Assembly: GCA_905215035.1 (NCBI GenBank)
Contig: CAJMOJ010000028.1
Coordinates: 1 to 26,052 of the forward strand
Source of the DNA: an uncultured bacterium
GTDB taxonomy: Bacteria > Actinomycetota > Coriobacteriia > Coriobacteriales > Eggerthellaceae
Length of the DNA stretch: 26,052 nt
Direction: 5' to 3'
A program made the translations under genes and the position numbers. Below the pieces are notes generated by a model. That model saw only the letters and a program-made list of their open reading frames with translations. It ran no database searches and had not been told where the DNA came from. Shown here in pieces: positions 1 through 6,328 of this stretch (positions within the stretch are counted from its first letter, which is position 1; each line of letters opens with the position of its first letter).

Positions 1-1
1 G

Positions 2-1600
2 GTTGAACTTGCGCGTAGGCGGCAGTCCTGCGAGCGTAGAAAACAAGATACCCCCTGCATCCGACCGCTTGATCCCGATATCGAAGCAAAGCTTCGATCA
101 TGTCTTCCTTTCGCGCTCTCAGATGAGCAGAATAGAGCAGTTTCTGAAATTACTGATCGTATGGCTCAAGATGCCGCGCTCAATCATCTTCTTTTAGGTG
201 ATGTTGGTACGGGCAAGACAGCAGTAGCACTCTTTGCACTTGTTGCCGCTGTTTCGGCGGGAAATCAAGTGGCCATGATGGGACCGACTGAGGTTTTAGT
301 AAGACAGTATTCTCAAAGTATGGGAGTATATCTTTCTGAGCTTGGCATTTCCTGGGGGCTCCTCACCAGTTCTACACCAGCAGATGAGCGAAGTGCTCTT
401 TTGGCATCATTGCAGGCTAATACCGTGTCGGTTGTGTTTGGAACCCATGCACTTTTGGAACCTGATGTTGGGTTTGCTAGAGCTGGTCTTGTTATTATTG
501 ATGAGCAACAACGCTTTGGAGTGGAGCAACGATCAGTACTTCTTGCAAAAGCTCCCGGTGCTGATTTTCTTTCTCTTACTGCAACACCCATTCCTCGATC
601 ACTCGCACTTGCTCTCTATGGAGATCAATCGCTTTCTTTTTTACATGCAAGACCTGTCCAGAGTGCTCCTCGAACGACTCAGGTGTATCACTTTTCGGAT
701 ATCGGATATGCTTACGATGCGGTTAGAGAGGCACTTGGTCGAGGGGAACAGACCTATATTGTGTGTCCTTTAATTGGTATAAGTACCGAATCTCTTGAGC
801 AATCATCACATCACATAGCCCAGGAGGATCATTCATCACATCACATAGCCCAGGAAGATCATTCATCACATCACATAGCCCAGGGGGATCATTCATCACA
901 ACAAGCGCTCCATCGCAGACAGGATACTCAGCAAGAAACCGAAGAGCCAAGCTATGCTCAAGTTGAATGGGAATTAGAGCATGAAAATCTGCACACTTCG
1001 CTCTCTGCTGCGACGCAGCATGCAAAAATTTTACAGGAAAGTGTGTTCCCTGAAGCACGGGTGGGTCTTTTGCATGGCAAGCTTTCTTCAGACGACAAGC
1101 GTGCAGTAATGGATGCTTTCAAGGCGGGCGAGATTGATATTTTGGTTTCTACGACGGTTATTGAAGTAGGTGTTGATGTTCCTAATGCTACGGTGATGAT
1201 TATCGAGGATGCAGATCGGTTTGGATTGGCACAGTTGCATCAGTTGCGTGGTCGAGTCGGTCGTGGAGTTAAGCCAGGAAAGGTATTTGCGATTTCGCGT
1301 TCGCGTATTCCGGCAGCTCTAGAGCGATTGCGTGCGCTTGAACAAACCGATGATGGATTTACGTTGTCTGAATATGATTTGTCGCTTCGTAAAGAGGGCG
1401 ATATTTTTGGCGATAGACAATCAGGTAAAGCGGTTCTTAAATTGGTTAATGTTATGCGAGATGCTGCCATTATTGAGGCAGCACATGCAGATGCGCAAGA
1501 GCTTTTAGAGCGATCGCATCATGATGCATCAGCAGCACAGGTATTGCATCTTGCAGAGCAAGGAAGTCTGTTGCCTGTTGCAATATCTGAGCAGAAATAG
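2..1600 (+). CDS. recG: ATP-dependent DNA helicase RecG (5'-truncated)
   Basis: RecG is a monomeric superfamily 2 helicase that remodels stalled replication forks and Holliday junctions. The frame is open from base 2, so the start and most of the wedge domain lie outside the window; an apparent ATG at 161 is internal. Visible motifs are LPFALSDEQ before the helicase core, Walker A GDVGTGKT, motif II DEQQRFGV, motif III TATPIPRS, and motifs V/VI near the end of the helicase core (STTVIEVGVDVPNA, QLRGRVGRG), then the RecG tail LRKEGDIFGDRQSG. Two oddities stand out. Motif II reads DEQQ where RecG usually has DEQH (Mfd has DEEQ). An insertion of about 70 residues, rich in His and Gln and containing three 10-residue repeats, separates CPLIGIS from the ARVGLLHGK segment. 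The gene precedes rsmD and coaD, a common actinobacterial and Firmicutes order. The identification is certain; only the missing 5' end limits it. Confidence 0.96.
   Translation, partial: VELARRRQSCERRKQDTPCIRPLDPDIEAKLRSCLPFALSDEQNRAVSEITDRMAQDAALNHLLLGDVGTGKTAVALFALVAAVSAGNQVAMMGPTEVLVRQYSQSMGVYLSELGISWGLLTSSTPADERSALLASLQANTVSVVFGTHALLEPDVGFARAGLVIIDEQQRFGVEQRSVLLAKAPGADFLSLTATPIPRSLALALYGDQSLSFLHARPVQSAPRTTQVYHFSDIGYAYDAVREALGRGEQTYIVCPLIGISTESLEQSSHHIAQEDHSSHHIAQEDHSSHHIAQGDHSSQQALHRRQDTQQETEEPSYAQVEWELEHENLHTSLSAATQHAKILQESVFPEARVGLLHGKLSSDDKRAVMDAFKAGEIDILVSTTVIEVGVDVPNATVMIIEDADRFGLAQLHQLRGRVGRGVKPGKVFAISRSRIPAALERLRALEQTDDGFTLSEYDLSLRKEGDIFGDRQSGKAVLKLVNVMRDAAIIEAAHADAQELLERSHHDASAAQVLHLAEQGSLLPVAISEQK
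803..892 (+). repeat. Three tandem 30-bp direct repeats inside recG
   Basis: Units 803-832, 833-862 and 863-892 differ only at two adjacent positions (gg, ga, gg after cagga/caggg). The first 8 bases of a fourth copy follow at 893-900. The repeat is in codon phase and encodes SSHHIAQ(E/G)DH three times. Because 30 bp is ten codons, gain or loss of a unit would not shift the frame. It is probably a slipped-strand expansion in a tolerant surface loop. Confidence 0.95.
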
Positions 1601-1706
1601 AGTAGATGTCACAAAACAGATACGAGTAAACAATATGACATCTGTCAAGAGGTATCAGCAGGCTGTCGAATAGCAAAATAGGTAGGGGAGAAAGAATGAG
1701 AACGTT

Positions 1707-2297
1707 ATGCGTGTAATTGCAGGCAGTTGTAAGGGAAGACCGCTTAAAGCGCTTAAAGGTGACGCAACGCGTCCAACTATTGATCGCGTTAAAGAATCGC
1801 TGTTTTCTTCTTTATTCAGTACACGCGGCTCTTTAGAAAAAGCTGTCGTTCTTGATGCATTCGCTGGAACAGGTTCACTGGGAATCGAGGCGCTTTCTCG
1901 TGGCGCTGATCGTGCGGTTTTTATTGATAAAGCACGTCCTGCACAGGTTGTAATTGATCAAAATATTTCATCATGTGGGTTTCAGCCATCTCAGTATTGT
2001 GTACTTAAAACAGATACGTCATCACCTTCAACGCTTGCACGACTGCAGCGTGAAAATGCTTGTTTTGATGTTGTGTTTCTTGATCCTCCCTATGCGATGT
2101 CACCTTTAGATGTGATGAATCTTGTAGAGGCATGGTGGGATGCGGGAATACTTGCGCAAGGCGTTATTATTTCGTACGAGTTTGATAAAATTAATCAGGA
2201 TATACTCCATGAGGCGCTTTGTAAGCTACAATGGAGCGAAGTTTCACTCAAGACTTTTGGCGATTGTGCTATCGCTTTATTGAGAAGGGATGCATAG
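1707..2297 (+). CDS. rsmD: 16S rRNA (guanine966-N2)-methyltransferase RsmD
   Basis: RsmD methylates N2 of G966 in 16S rRNA during 30S assembly, using S-adenosylmethionine. The protein has 196 residues, the usual family length. It opens with MRVIAGSCKGRPLK and TRPTIDRVKESLFSSL, both typical of RsmD. It then carries the SAM-binding segment LDAFAGTGSLGIEALSRGA (about residues 50-68) and the catalytic DPPY motif at 126-129. The ATG at 1707 is chosen because the nearby ATG at 1696 is in another frame and stops after six codons; a purine-rich stretch (ggggagaaag) lies upstream. The stop codon abuts the coaD start codon, so the two are almost certainly co-translated. RsmD next to CoaD is a very widespread pair. 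Confidence 0.95.
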   Translation: MRVIAGSCKGRPLKALKGDATRPTIDRVKESLFSSLFSTRGSLEKAVVLDAFAGTGSLGIEALSRGADRAVFIDKARPAQVVIDQNISSCGFQPSQYCVLKTDTSSPSTLARLQRENACFDVVFLDPPYAMSPLDVMNLVEAWWDAGILAQGVIISYEFDKINQDILHEALCKLQWSEVSLKTFGDCAIALLRRDA

Positions 2298-2819
2298 ATG
2301 AAGCGTGCATTGGTACCGGGAACATTTGATCCTATTACAGCGGGTCATGTTGATGTTATTAAGCGATCAGCTCAAATTTTTGATGAGGTTATTGTTGCAG
2401 TTGCCGCATCGGTAAAAAAGAATCCTCTTTTTAGTTTGGAAAAACGATTAGAGCTTTGCAGAGAAGCACTTGAAGAATATTCTAATGTGCGTGTAATCAC
2501 CTTTGATGGATTGCTTGTTGATCTAGCACGCGAATATGACTCTCATGTTGTTGTTAAGGGATTGCGCGCAGTAACTGATTTTGAGTATGAGTTTCAGATG
2601 ACTGCTTTTAATTATGAGTTGTCTGAGACAATGGAGACTTTCTTTATTATGTCTCCTCCAAAGTACATGTATCTTTCTTCCTCGATTGTGCGTGAGATGG
2701 CATCAATGGGTGGAAGTGTGGCAGGTTTTGTGCCACCTTGTGTTGAAAAAGCACTTTGCGAAGTGTTTGCTTCTGCCTATGAGGCAAAAGGTAATAAGCC
2801 CTCATTGGGGTCTTTCTAG
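2298..2819 (+). CDS. coaD: Pantetheine-phosphate adenylyltransferase (PPAT)
   Basis: CoaD transfers AMP from ATP to 4'-phosphopantetheine, giving dephospho-CoA, the penultimate step of coenzyme A synthesis in the cytosol. The 173-residue product starts MKRALVPGTFDPITAGHVDVI, with the nucleotidyltransferase signature GTFDPxTxGH at residues 8-17. It also has the PPAT blocks VVKGLRAVTDFEYEFQM and YLSSSIVREMASMGG; the latter corresponds to the SSSxVRE ATP-binding motif. The ATG follows the rsmD TAG with no gap. A 149-bp intergenic region follows the stop, so this is probably the last gene of the recG-rsmD-coaD group, although no convincing rho-independent terminator is seen. Confidence 0.97.
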   Translation: MKRALVPGTFDPITAGHVDVIKRSAQIFDEVIVAVAASVKKNPLFSLEKRLELCREALEEYSNVRVITFDGLLVDLAREYDSHVVVKGLRAVTDFEYEFQMTAFNYELSETMETFFIMSPPKYMYLSSSIVREMASMGGSVAGFVPPCVEKALCEVFASAYEAKGNKPSLGSF

Positions 2820-2968
2820 CCTTTTCGGCGTATGATTTATTGAATTTTTGCCTTATATTGCTACTCACGTAGTAGAATAGATAGGCTTTTTGCTAAACTA
2901 TTCTAAGTTTGTGAATACAGCGCGAAAAACAGCTTAAAACATGCAAGCGCGCTATTGGAAGGACACTC

Positions 2969-3439
2969 ATGGACGAAACAGGAGTATTAAACCTGATTGA
3001 TGAGCTCTCGGTTCTCATCGAAGATTCTAAGCCTGCGTTTGGTAAAAGTAATTTCCGACAGGTTGACTCGCAAGCAGCTTTTGAAATCATTGATGAAATC
3101 CGTGCAATTTTCCCAAGTGAATTTGCGCAGGCTCGTCAGGTTATTCGCGAGCGTCAGGCACTTTTGGATGATGCGCAAGTACAAGCAAGCCGCTTAATTG
3201 AGGATGCTCGTAGCCAGGCAATTACTATCGCAAGCGAACAAGAGATCGTTCGTATTTCTCAACAGCAGGCAGATACCATTATGAATGAGGCTCGAGAGTT
3301 AGAGCGTCAGACACGTGCTGGTGCAGAAGACTATGCTGATGAGGTCTTCACTCATGTTGAGCAAAGCCTGGATACCGCATTGAATTCTATTCGTCGTGTG
3401 CGTGATCGTCTTAATGCTAATTCATTAAATGGTCGTTAA
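2969..3439 (+). CDS. SepIVA/DivIVA-like coiled-coil protein
   Basis: This 156-residue, mostly helical, Ala/Glu/Gln-rich protein has no enzyme motif. Residues 8-60 (IDELSVLIEDSK..., then IIDEIRAIFPSEFAQARQVI) resemble, as I remember it, the N-terminus of mycobacterial SepIVA (Rv2927c), which has LDELSAIVEEAR and LIDDIKDAIPGELDDAQDVL. The C-terminus (EDYADEVF...SLDTALNSIRRVRDRL) resembles the SepIVA end. SepIVA is a septum- and envelope-associated factor of about 245 residues, so most of its central coiled coil would be missing here. The next gene is DUF177, as in mycobacteria (Rv2926c), which supports orthology. GGAAGGA precedes the ATG by a good distance. Automated pipelines may call this an ATP synthase subunit B-like or hypothetical protein. 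Its role in division or envelope growth is inference. Confidence 0.72.
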   Translation: MDETGVLNLIDELSVLIEDSKPAFGKSNFRQVDSQAAFEIIDEIRAIFPSEFAQARQVIRERQALLDDAQVQASRLIEDARSQAITIASEQEIVRISQQQADTIMNEARELERQTRAGAEDYADEVFTHVEQSLDTALNSIRRVRDRLNANSLNGR

Positions 3440-3440
3440 T

Positions 3441-4007
3441 ATGGAGTTACCTCAAGATTCACGCTATCTTGTTGTTCCTGAAGACCTCTTCGCTACGGCG
3501 GAGAGTTCTTTCTATTCCGGCGAATTTGTATGTCCGGTGTTCTCTCAAGGAAGCGACTTATATTATTTTGATAACCCCCTTACGTACTCATTTACCGTAA
3601 CCAATACGTCAGGTGCGCTTTTGGTGATGGGTACGATTGCAGGTAAGGGTCGTGTCGCTTGTGCACGCTGTTTGGAAGACGCTTTAGTTGAAGTGGAAGG
3701 TGAGATTGAAGGCTACTATCTCTTACCTCATTCATCTCGAGAATTAACACAGGAAGAGGAAGATGAATACATTGTCTTAGGGGAAGATAGAACCATTGAT
3801 CTTGAGCCACTTTTTGGAGCAGCTATCTCTTTGGCGCTTCCGCTCATCCCCTTATGTCGTGATGACTGTAAAGGTCTTTGTCCGCAGTGCGGTCACAATC
3901 TCAATGAGGGTTCTTGTTCTTGTGAAGAACAAGAGGATGATTCCAATAATCCGTTTGCCGTATTAAAGACGCTCACCTTTGAAGAGAAAGATGATGACCA
4001 GTCATAA
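3441..4007 (+). CDS. DUF177 (YceD family) protein, 23S rRNA accumulation
   Basis: The YceD/DUF177 family is implicated in large-subunit rRNA accumulation, and its genes usually sit just before rpmF, as here. The protein has the family signature VACARCLEDALVEVEGEIEGYYL. It ends with a cysteine cluster (CRDDCKGLCPQCGHNL, then CSC) that probably binds zinc. The C-terminal PFAVLKTL is also typical of the family. Two starts are possible: ATG 3429, overlapping the previous gene by 11 bases, and ATG 3441, one base after its stop. Neither has a clear Shine-Dalgarno sequence. I prefer 3441 because MELPQDSRYLV looks like a natural start and re-initiation after the upstream stop is plausible. The start is uncertain; the family is not. 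Confidence 0.9.
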   Translation: MELPQDSRYLVVPEDLFATAESSFYSGEFVCPVFSQGSDLYYFDNPLTYSFTVTNTSGALLVMGTIAGKGRVACARCLEDALVEVEGEIEGYYLLPHSSRELTQEEEDEYIVLGEDRTIDLEPLFGAAISLALPLIPLCRDDCKGLCPQCGHNLNEGSCSCEEQEDDSNNPFAVLKTLTFEEKDDDQS

Positions 4008-4080
4008 ATTTGTCTTGAATAAGCTAATTTGTGATGGTATGATTCTGTTTCGCGTGATTAATAGCGTTTGAACCCGTGTG

Positions 4081-4109
4081 TTGAGATACTGAAAAATCAT
4101 GCATATATA
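4081..4109 (+). promoter_or_regulatory. Probable sigma-70-type promoter of rpmF
   Basis: A -35 box TTGAGA (4081-4086) is separated by 17 bases from a -10 box TATATA (4104-4109). Transcription would start near 4116, about 36 bases before the rpmF ATG. It lies in the 144-bp gap after the DUF177 gene, and a strong terminator lies after rpmF, so L32 may have its own short transcript. Confidence 0.6.
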
Positions 4110-4151
4110 TGTATATTATCTACAACCTGTTAGATAGAAGGAGATATAACC

Positions 4152-4331
4152 ATGGCAGTGCCTAAGCGTAAGACTGGTCGTGCTCGTACCCACGCTCGTC
4201 GTAGTGAGAATGATAAAATCGCAGCACCATCACGTTCAACATGCCCTCAATGTGGAGAGGTAAAGCTTCCTCATCGTGTATGCCCTAATTGTGGCTACTA
4301 TCGTGATCGTGAGGTTATTCAAACCGCATAG
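4152..4331 (+). CDS. rpmF: 50S ribosomal protein L32 (zinc-binding form)
   Basis: L32 is a small protein of the large ribosomal subunit. The 59-residue product starts MAVPKRKTGRARTHARRSEN, the usual L32 start. It carries two CxxC pairs (CPQC and CPNC), the zinc-binding version rather than the C-minus paralogue. The ribosome-binding site is very strong: AAGGAG 7 bases before the ATG. Its position just after DUF177 is the standard yceD-rpmF pairing. A promoter upstream and a long hairpin terminator downstream suggest it can be transcribed alone, perhaps with read-through from the upstream genes. Confidence 0.97.
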   Translation: MAVPKRKTGRARTHARRSENDKIAAPSRSTCPQCGEVKLPHRVCPNCGYYRDREVIQTA

Positions 4332-4367
4332 AGCTTTTGGAAACTCCTTTATTATCGAGCTTCTAAG

Positions 4368-4419
4368 AAATCCCTCGCATTGCATTCATGAAAATGAGTT
4401 CAATGTGGGGGATTTTTTG
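4368..4419 (+). terminator. Rho-independent terminator after rpmF
   Basis: Arms 4368-4382 and 4401-4415 pair over 15 positions (two G-U pairs). The stem continues inside as a further 6-bp helix capped by a GAAA loop, and a T run follows (4413-4418). This strong terminator separates rpmF from plsX. Confidence 0.9.
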
Positions 4420-4459
4420 TACATTTGACGATAATCGTGCTTCAAGTCTTGTCTTTTCT

Positions 4460-4465
4460 TATAAT
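4460..4465 (+). promoter_or_regulatory. Possible -10 element for plsX
   Basis: A perfect TATAAT lies 31 bases before the plsX ATG, just after the rpmF terminator, where a promoter is needed. No good -35 box sits 16-18 bases upstream; TTGACG at 4425-4430 is too far away. The call is tentative. Confidence 0.4.
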
Positions 4466-4495
4466 TAAGAGGACTAATTTTAGATTGGAGTAAAT

Positions 4496-5488
4496 ATGTC
4501 AGAACCTATCGTTATCGCAGTTGATGCGATTGGGGGCGACAAAGGATCATCAGTTATGTTGGCTGGTGTAGAGCAAGCATTACAGGCAGACCCAACTATT
4601 GAGATACTAATGGTTGGTCCTGCTGAGGTAGTAGAACCATTTGCCGCACAGCATGAGCGGGTTAGCGCACACGTTGCCACTGAGGCAATAGCTATGGATG
4701 AGCATCCCGCTCAGGCTGTACGCAAGAAAAAGGATTCTTCTATCGTTGTTGGATGTCGTCTCGTTAAAGAAGGCAAAGCGCAAGGATTTTATTCACCAGG
4801 ATCAACGGGTGCGTGTCTTGCTGCTGCGACATTGGTGACTGGGCGCATTAAGGGCGTTGCTCGCCCTGCATTGTGTACGATTTTACCTTCGCCAGTGAGA
4901 CCTGTCGTTTTATGCGATGTTGGCGCGAATGCGGACTGTAAGCCTTCATATTTAGTGCAGTTTGCCCAAATGGCAAGTGTTTATGCAGAAATTGCGCTTG
5001 ATATCGCAAATCCTCGTGTTGCACTCCTCAATATTGGTGAAGAGGAGACAAAAGGAAACGCTCTTGCGCAAGAAGCGTATGTATTACTTAAAGAGTCAAT
5101 CTCTAGCTTTATTGGCAATGCAGAAGGTAGAGATTTACTTGATGGACCAGCAGATGTTTATATCACTGATGGATTTACGGGGAATGTATGTCTTAAAACC
5201 ATTGAAGGGGTTTCATCGACACTCTTTAAAGAGGTAAAGGCGATTATGACAAAAAATGCGCTTACCAAACTAGGCGCACTTTCCATGCTCAGCGGTTTAA
5301 AGGCCCTTAAAGCACAGGTGTCTGCTGATACCTATGGTGCTGCTCCTTTGTTGGGTGTTAAAGGGGTTTGCATGGTAGGTCATGGCTCATCGGGGGAAGA
5401 GGCGGTTAAGAACTCTATTCTTACTACGGCTAAATGTATCCGTCTTGATTTGCCTGGTCGTATTGCTGCAATGATCCAAGAAGGATAA
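4496..5488 (+). CDS. plsX: Phosphate acyltransferase PlsX
   Basis: PlsX makes acyl-phosphate from acyl-ACP and phosphate. This is the first step of the PlsX/PlsY route to phosphatidic acid, and the enzyme acts peripherally at the membrane. The 330-residue product has the N-terminal IAVDAIGGDKGS (the family usually has DAMGGD) and the blocks FYSPGSTGACLAA, DVGANADCKP, NIGEEETKGN and DGFTGNVCLKT, which together identify PlsX. GGAG lies 5 bases before the ATG. rnc follows after a 5-base gap. The usual downstream fabD/fabG/acpP genes are absent here, so plsX is joined directly to rnc. Confidence 0.97.
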   Translation: MSEPIVIAVDAIGGDKGSSVMLAGVEQALQADPTIEILMVGPAEVVEPFAAQHERVSAHVATEAIAMDEHPAQAVRKKKDSSIVVGCRLVKEGKAQGFYSPGSTGACLAAATLVTGRIKGVARPALCTILPSPVRPVVLCDVGANADCKPSYLVQFAQMASVYAEIALDIANPRVALLNIGEEETKGNALAQEAYVLLKESISSFIGNAEGRDLLDGPADVYITDGFTGNVCLKTIEGVSSTLFKEVKAIMTKNALTKLGALSMLSGLKALKAQVSADTYGAAPLLGVKGVCMVGHGSSGEEAVKNSILTTAKCIRLDLPGRIAAMIQEG

Positions 5489-5493
5489 GCATA

Positions 5494-6318
5494 GTGAGTG
5501 CGTTAGAAGAATATAGTGCACAAATTGCTCGTGCTGAAGAGATTCTTGATTACACCTTTCATGATAAGGCGTTATTACTTGCTGCATTAACTCACCCTTC
5601 TGCAGTCGAGGGGCATTCAGTACGTGATTCCTATGAACGCCTTGAGTTTCTGGGTGATTCTATTCTAGGATCCATTGTTGCTTATCGGGCGTTTCATGAT
5701 TTTCCTGACCTTAATGAGGGTGGCCTTACTCGTATTAAAGTGTCATTGGTGTCTGGCTCATCGCTTGCTAAAGTAGCGGGTGATCTTGGGTTTGCTGATA
5801 TTATTATTTTTGGATCAAGTGAGCGCGGTACCGGAAAGCGAGGACTCCATTCTGCTCTAGAGAATGTTTATGAATCACTTGTTGCTGCTCTCTATTTAGA
5901 TGGTGGTTTGGATTCTGCGGTGAGATTTGTTGATCGCACGCTTATTTGTCATATGAGTATTGATATGGCAAAAGAACCAGAAAATCCAAAAAGCGTTCTT
6001 CAAGAAAAGTTGCAAGAGGATGGTATAACACCAACCTATCGGTTGGTAGAGACACAAGGACCGCCTCATGACAGGACGTTTGTAACACAAGTTTTTGTTG
6101 GTGTTGATTCGATTGCAAAAGGCGTTGGACGTACTAAAAAGGAGTCGGAGAGCAAGGCTGCTCAATCCGCGCTTGAAATGTTGAGCTCCTTTTTTGATGC
6201 AAAAGAGTCTAAGGACAAGAAGCGAAAAGCAGATGCGCGTGCTGCAGTAAAGGCGGCTAAAGCTGAAGAAAAGGCGCGACGTCAAGCAGAGCGTGCACGT
6301 AATAAGAAGAATAAATAA
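5494..6318 (+). CDS. rnc: Ribonuclease III
   Basis: RNase III cuts double-stranded RNA, including rRNA precursors. The start is GTG (5494), preceded by AAGGA. Domain order: an endonuclease domain (about residues 12-155) with the signature ERLEFLGDS (E51, D55), then a double-stranded RNA-binding domain (about 165-230) starting at NPKSVLQEKLQ. A basic Lys/Ala/Arg-rich tail (about 235-274) extends beyond the family's usual length of about 230. The second catalytic motif reads LENVYES where families such as E. coli have LADTVEA. The Asp equivalent to E. coli D114 is therefore Asn (N124), while the key Glu (E127, E. coli E117) is kept. The gene is joined to plsX and smc with short gaps, consistent with one operon. 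Confidence 0.95.
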   Translation: MSALEEYSAQIARAEEILDYTFHDKALLLAALTHPSAVEGHSVRDSYERLEFLGDSILGSIVAYRAFHDFPDLNEGGLTRIKVSLVSGSSLAKVAGDLGFADIIIFGSSERGTGKRGLHSALENVYESLVAALYLDGGLDSAVRFVDRTLICHMSIDMAKEPENPKSVLQEKLQEDGITPTYRLVETQGPPHDRTFVTQVFVGVDSIAKGVGRTKKESESKAAQSALEMLSSFFDAKESKDKKRKADARAAVKAAKAEEKARRQAERARNKKNK

Positions 6319-6328
6319 AGGGGCATGA

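Noticed and set aside
3..197. Small + strand frame at the window start
   Set aside because: It overlaps the conserved RecG frame, which carries recognisable motifs through the same bases.
803..900. Repeats with near-identical units, CRISPR-like at first sight
   Set aside because: The units are directly adjacent with no unique spacers and are in frame within recG.
723..1058. Minus-strand open frame with PPGLCDV repeats
   Set aside because: It is the antisense reading of the recG repeat, with no ribosome-binding site or known family.
4138..4155. Ribosome-binding site identical in feel to common expression vectors (AAGGAGATATAACC ATG)
   Set aside because: The flanking sequence is continuous native L32 context, so this is coincidence, not vector contamination.
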